Positions 60,011 through 64,000 of a stretch of 64,000 nucleotides of DNA are shown here, piece by piece (position 1 is the first letter of the stretch; each line of letters starts with the position of its first letter). A program made the position numbers and the translations under genes. A model generated the notes under the pieces. It saw only the letters and a list, made by a program, of their open reading frames with translations. It was not told where the DNA came from and made no database searches. Source of the stretch: Adenophora triphylla var. japonica (taxonomy: Eukaryota > Streptophyta > Magnoliopsida > Asterales > Campanulaceae); assembly GCA_022495995.1 (NCBI GenBank), contig JAFEMH010001242.1, forward strand, positions 72,001-136,000. The letters are read 5' to 3'.

Positions 60011-60995
60011 TGTTAATGTTAGATCATGTGTTGTCATGAATGTCATCCCAAGTGTTGCAAACCGGTGTTGCCATCTGGTGTTGCCAAAAGTGTTGCCATT
60101 TGGAATTGGCGACACCGAGTTAGTTCTTGTATTTTTCACAAATATTAATGGGTAAATTAATGTTTATATAACAGTAGTTAGTCACCTTAAAATGAGCTTA
60201 AAATCAGCAACGTAAACCCCGTGCGTTAATCACGAAGCAGAAGAAGAAGTTAACAAATAAACATGTGTTTATTTGTTTAATTGATGACCAAGCCAGGAGA
60301 TATTTTATTCACTATTCGGGGAGAACAAGTCGAGTACAAGGCAATCAAAGCTAAGAGGTACAAGCATGAGAAGCAAGAGAAGACTAGGTCTCCTACAATG
60401 AAGGCGAGAAGGCTATTTTGGAGGAAACAAACCCAAGGTCATTAGCCGATCATTTGAGTAGGCTCCAAGACTTTGTGGCCTATAAATAGTGCAAAGTGGA
60501 TCTTCATTGAAGATCATCCAATTCAGAAAACGCAAATCTGCACAAGAAAAGTAGAATTCTGCTCTCAAGTGTTGCCATTCAGTGTCGGCAACACTTTGTC
60601 CAACACTCGAATATTTCATATAGATTTTTATATTTTTGTGAGGTTTTTGAGTGTTTATTTACTGAGAGAATTCGTGTATGTTGTTCCTTATATCAGGGTT
60701 CGTTTATCATTAAGGAACAACCTCGACCTTGTATTGAATTCATATTATTAATAGAAAGGTCTTGCCTTTTAGGCACCCATCAAGTTATATATTTATATAA
60801 CTTGATAAAAATTATATTCTTGTGTATTGCTTTAATTCTTCCGCTGCAAATTATATTTATTTCTATTGATTTGTGCTTTTTCTAGAATTGGTGAATGTGT
60901 TGTTGTTAGTGTCATCAACACTAAGAACAACACCTGTGAGTTTTATCTCACCTTGTGAGTTTCGTCTCATAAGTTCTTAGCCATAGACAATTTCA
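60011..60995 (+). repeat. 3' LTR of the Sirevirus
   Basis: TGTTAATGTT to CAATTTCA, followed by the duplication AAGCT at 60996-61000. TATAAATA lies at 60481-60488, and palindromes at 60049-60117 and 60566-60605. Confidence 0.92.
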
Positions 60996-61000
60996 AAGCT

Positions 61001-61103
61001 AGAAGGAGGGTTTGAAACTGGAGCTAAGATTAAGATTATTAAGGAAGTTAGAACATTTACGGCTTTAGGTCTGAAGGAAGCTAAAGAACGGAATATTAGC
61101 TAG
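61001..61103 (+). pseudogene. Mitochondrial ribosomal protein L7/L12, 3' part (truncated)
   Basis: Continues codon 123 of the fragment at 50158-50525 without a frame change. It encodes the first half of the L7/L12 C-terminal domain, ending in IKIIKEVRTFTALGLKEAKE, then departs from the family and stops after four unrelated codons (TAG 61101-61103). The remaining ~35 residues of the domain, which complete the factor-binding face, are absent. The gene was therefore already truncated when the Sirevirus arrived. The break lies only ~190 bp from a Helitron 5' terminus, consistent with Helitron capture. Confidence 0.85.
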
Positions 61104-61280
61104 AAAATTCTGTGTATATATATCTATCTAAAATAAAATATTTTCAAGGATCAAACTGCAAAAAAATGGCTTAAATAAAAGAATACGAAGGACTGAATTG
61201 CAAAATATTGGCGAATCAGAATGTGACACGTGGCGCGACGAGGAGCTTGGAAAATCTTCTGCTTTAATATTATATATAGA
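61104..61280 (-). mobile_element. Helitron 5' terminal region
   Basis: On the minus strand it starts TCTATATATAATATTAAAGC after A, with GCGCCACGTGTCACATTC about 50 bp in. This is characteristic of plant Helitron 5' ends. Confidence 0.65.
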
Positions 61281-61775
61281 TCTTTGCTTGTATGAAGGTA
61301 CAAAATTATGCAAGGAAAGTAAACATTTGCCTAAAATTGCTTTACAGAAAATCGATTGTTTCGGTGTTCAATTTGTTGCCTCATTCAAACATACATAGGT
61401 TTGATTCTATTGAAAAACTAACGATCAATCTATTAGAGATAAATATTTAATAGGTGCAACAATCAAATTGTTTAAATTTGACCCCCATGATGAGTTTCAC
61501 ATTTAAGTGATCCTATATAATAATTTGGAAAAATTTCCCTATTGCCCCTTTGCCCATATTTTTTTCCTATTAAAGAAAACTTTTTTGTAATTCTCAAATA
61601 AAAAGTTATCTCCAGATTCAAATTCCCCATACACCCCTATGCTCCACTCCCAAATAAAACCCCAACCTCGCTTCTCTCTCCTCATTTTTGATCCTCTCTC
61701 TCTCTCTCTAAAAGGCGAAGGTGGGGTGTATTTGAGACTCTTTATGAAAAGATCAAAATCAAGAAATATACGTAC
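61281..61775. other. Intergenic, no supported gene
   Basis: A CT-rich run lies at about 61674-61710. The minus-strand frame reading through here is intron sequence following the exon at 61776. Confidence 0.4.
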
Positions 61776-61919
61776 CTGGAAGAATCCAAATTCTTGATCA
61801 GTATTCAATATGTGCTGAACAGTAAGGACGTGTTCTTCTGAACTGCTAATCGCTTTTCCAAGGTTTATCACGGGAATGGAATCATAGAGAAGAGGGAATA
61901 GCTTCCCCGGTCTCAGTTC
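61776..61919 (-). pseudogene. Orphan exon of a 2-oxoglutarate/Fe(II) dioxygenase
   Basis: A 144-bp, 48-codon segment on the minus strand bounded by a good acceptor (TTTCCACAG) and donor (CAG then GTACGTA). It encodes ELRPGKLFPLLYDSIPVINL and ends HILNTDQEFGFFQ. This is the N-terminal (DIOX_N) part of plant 2-oxoglutarate-dependent dioxygenases, whose usual continuation after GFFQ begins the next exon. No first exon, catalytic HxD...H domain or further exon is visible within about 1 kb on either side. It is either a captured or relic exon, or part of a gene with very long introns, which seems less likely. Confidence 0.6.
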
Positions 61920-62223
61920 CTGTGGAAATATGTAATTTGTGGGAACATCATCAACATTATACCAGCTTCAATCATGCTTTTCCATCGTCTTATCTCAAAA
62001 CTCCTTAGCAAAACAATTTTGATGAGTACATTTGTTTGCAGAAATCTTCCTCCTTATGGTCAGTCAACCAGTCCCAACAAATCTTGATTTATTATTCGCT
62101 TAAACAATTGATAGATTCTCCAACTTGAAGTTGGGAGATAATTAGTTGGTAATTACCAGTGCCCTCCCCCCCCCCCCAAGTTAATGATATAAAATTAATT
62201 AGTTGGTAATCATCCTCATTTTT
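61920..62223. other. Intergenic with a poly-C run
   Basis: A C run lies at about 62165-62178, and AATTAGTTGGTAAT is repeated on either side of it (about 62139 and 62195). No gene. Confidence 0.5.
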
Positions 62224-62610
62224 GAAAATTTTGATTTTTTTTTTGTTGAAAAAATTGTTTTATAAGTCAATTATAAGAGACGAAGCAGTCTTACAAATTA
62301 CTTATAAGAGTTGTAATGTGTAAATTATGAGACCAATTCGTTATTATTGAAATTTTGATTTTTTTTTGTTGAAAAAATTGTCTCATAACTGAATTATAAG
62401 AGATGAAGTAGTCTTATAAGTCAATTATAAGACAATTATACGAAGTAATTATAAGAGGGTCTTATAGTTAGCTATAAGAGTTTTAATGTGTAAATTATAA
62501 GATTAATTTGTTGTTATTATTGAAATTTATTATTTATTTTTGTTGTAAAAATTGTCTTATAAGTCAATATAAGAGAATCTTATAAGTCAACTATAAGAGG
62601 GATATGGGAG
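62224..62610 (+). repeat. Degenerate tandem repeat, about three units
   Basis: Units begin near 62224, 62347 and 62520 with TGAAATTTTGATTTTTTT-type sequence. They continue through GTTGAAAAAATTG and several TTATAAGTCAATTATAAGA segments, many of which are inverted (TTATAAG / CTTATAA). Confidence 0.65.
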
Positions 62611-62933
62611 TTTATGGAATTTTAGATATATTATATTTTGCATTGGTTTTTAATCTCGCTAGAGGGGTTTTAGAGAATGTGGGTCATAATAATTTAGGGG
62701 TTCAATATGTTAATGAAATAAAATGTGAACTAGATGAAGAAGAAGAATCATGAAGCTTAAATGAAAAAAACTAACTACTTTGGCCTCTTTTTTTTTTTTT
62801 CCATGGTCGACGACACAATTTTTCTCTAGCGATCAATTCTCCTCTCACTACTTTGGTCATCTCTGTCACACCAGATCAAAGAAAGCAAATCCAGAACAAC
62901 ACTACAAGAAAGTTTGCTATTTACGGCACTTAT

Positions 62934-63275
62934 TTACGGCGGGTGACACGCGTCCGCCGTATATATTAGTTATATACGGCGGAAGACACGCGTCCGCCGT
63001 ATATAACTAATATATACGGCGGTATACACATCCGCCGTATATATTTGCTATATACGGCGAACGCGAGGCGCCGTATATACTTTATATACGCACATTTGAC
63101 GTTTTGAGGTTTAAGTTATATACGACGGTAAATAAGTAGCCGCCGTAAATAGTTCATTATATTCGGCGGTTGACACGCGTCCGCCGTATATAGTACATTA
63201 TATTCGGCGGCTGACACGCGTCCGCCGTAAATATTATCATTATACACGGCGGTGTATAATCTCCGCCGTAAATAT
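62934..63275. repeat. Subterminal ACGGCGG palindromic repeats of the CACTA element
   Basis: Blocks of ACGGCGG, GACACGCGT, CCGCCGT recur around 62935, 62975, 63015, 63050, 63125, 63164, 63204 and 63245, each an inverted pair separated by TATATA-type spacers. In En/Spm-like elements such subterminal repeats bind the element's regulatory protein. Confidence 0.8.
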
Positions 63276-63289
63276 TAATAAATACCGCG

Positions 63290-64000
63290 AACCCAAATTT
63301 CCCACTCTCAGTTCGCGCAAAAAACCATTTTCTTTCTCTCTCTCTCTCTCTCTCCCTCTCTCCTCTAGGGCAATTTGCGAGACCGCCGCCGGTGACCATT
63401 GAAGCGTAGCGACCGTGATTAGTGAACACCATTTGCGACAACTTGCCGCCGGTGAAGAATCTGTCCGTATTTTCTTCAATCAACAACGAATTAGGTATAC
63501 ATTTCTTCCCCCTTTTCGGATTTACTTTTAATTTCTGGGTTTTGTTGTTCTTGGTGGGTTCTTGAAATCTCCATTATTGTTCGTGTTCTTGAAGTTCTTC
63601 TTGGGTATTTATTGTGATTTCTTGATTTCTTGCAGCGGCGACCTGTGAAGAACCAACTCCGGTGAAGATTTGCAGAACCTGCCGCCGGTGAAGATCTGCC
63701 TTCTTTCTCTCTCTAAAATCCTCATTGTTGTCATCGCCAGGTATTCGATTTTTCCTATTGGCTTTGGAGCAGGTGTAGAAGTTACTTTCCACTGTGCTCT
63801 TGTACTAAGGTAAATGTAATTCTGAATCTGTTGGATGATTTCTCTTTGCTTAAGATTTGGTTTATGACTTTAGGTAGGGATGACAATTTAATCGAATAGA
63901 TCCGTATCGAAGGTGATCCGACAAAAAAAATTCGGATATAGTTTCAATTTTTCATGACCCGATCGAATTCGGATCAGATTTGGTACAACAGTCGACCCGA
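63290..64000 (+). other. Putative CACTA leader and first intron
   Basis: A (CT)n tract at 63331-63361 is followed by GCCGCCGGTGA repeated near 63383, 63442 and 63680. GTATACATTT at about 63494 and GGTATTCGATTT at about 63740 are plausible donor sites. No coding frame of note. Confidence 0.4.

Larger units (their letters stand above)
50526..60995 (+). mobile_element. Sirevirus-type Copia LTR retrotransposon, full length, broken genes
   Basis: 10470 bp, TG...CA ends, with 981- and 985-bp LTRs, perfect 5-bp duplication AAGCT, initiator-Met-type primer site, gag, protease, integrase, reverse transcriptase, RNase H, an extra downstream env-like region, and a GGGGGAGAT polypurine tract. The pol-then-env-like order and tandem GGGGGAGAT tracts fit the Sirevirus (SIRE/Maximus) lineage. 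Integrity of LTRs and duplication indicates a fairly recent insertion. Reading frames carry several indels. Confidence 0.9.
43313..61280 (-). mobile_element. Candidate Helitron (composite, with gene fragments)
   Basis: On the minus strand the right boundary begins TCTATATATAATATTAAAGC (61280 downward) and the left boundary ends with hairpin CCCGTCGAATTTCGACGGG followed by ATACTCACTAG (43313), with A before and T after. These are canonical Helitron 5' and 3' termini. Excluding the Sirevirus it would be ~7.5 kb, holding phosphatase exons and an L7/L12 fragment. No Rep/helicase gene is present, so it is non-autonomous. A second possible 5' terminus at 49926 means this may be two elements. Confidence 0.5.
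62900..64000 (+). mobile_element. CACTA (En/Spm) transposon, one end, runs off window
   Basis: Begins CACTACAAGAAAG, the canonical plant CACTA terminus, preceded by CAA as the possible 3-bp duplication. Subterminal palindromic repeats follow to ~63290. The rest (63290-64000) is CT-rich and non-coding, likely leader and intron of the element's first gene. The transposase would lie beyond the window. Confidence 0.85.

Noticed and set aside
62780..63010. 76-codon open frame spanning the CACTA end
   Set aside because: It crosses the transposon boundary and its C-terminus is made by subterminal repeats.
1..64000. tRNA or rRNA genes
   Set aside because: No cloverleaf with good A and B boxes and no rRNA signature was recognised on either strand; tRNA-like matches were only retroelement primer sites.

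Overview
This is a gene-poor, repeat-dominated stretch of a plant nuclear genome. It is AT-rich, its one intact gene is a plant-type single-exon UDP-glucuronate 4-epimerase, and it carries plant Stowaway and Tourist MITEs, PIF/Harbinger, Mutator-like, CACTA and Helitron elements, a Sirevirus-type Copia element and a gag-only Gypsy-type element. A flowering plant, probably a eudicot, is the safest reading; I cannot name the species.

Layout. 1-4.7 kb: MITEs, a mini-Helitron and a GATATC-rich tract. 5.4-7.1 kb: the epimerase gene (minus strand) with its promoter. 7.2-13.3 kb: more MITEs, including one nested in another, a second mini-Helitron and a ~91-bp tandem array. 14.3-39.4 kb: one nested complex. 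Three PIF/Harbinger-like units lie end to end at TTA sites. A long-inverted-repeat Mutator-like foldback sits exactly at one junction. The third PIF unit (19275-39405) was invaded by a Stowaway, a TRIM-like mini-retrotransposon, a 17.5-kb gag-only LTR element (20432-37922) and a 9-bp-TSD foldback (38616-39240). The gag-only element is itself interrupted by a rearranged Copia cluster (about 25.9-36.6 kb) that contains a decayed Gypsy integrase piece. 39.5-43.3 kb: Tourist, Stowaway and mini-Helitron copies. 43.3-61.3 kb: one large or two smaller Helitrons on the minus strand, holding exons of a sphingoid-phosphate phosphatase and a truncated mitochondrial L7/L12 gene. L7/L12 is split by a 10.5-kb Sirevirus (50526-60995, TSD AAGCT). 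61.7-61.9 kb: a stray dioxygenase exon. 62.9 kb to the end: the terminus of a CACTA element running off the window.

Only the epimerase looks like a working host gene. The other host-derived sequences are fragments inside or beside mobile DNA. The most unusual signal is that unrelated elements here (gag-only LTR element, Copia A, Sirevirus, and a block in the Helitron region) each carry their own short GC-rich palindrome, mostly as closely spaced pairs. In two of them it recurs in both the LTRs and the interior, and in the Sirevirus often inside open reading frames. Small indels are dense in the retroelements and absent from the epimerase gene; they may be old mutations or context-dependent sequencing errors in methylated DNA.
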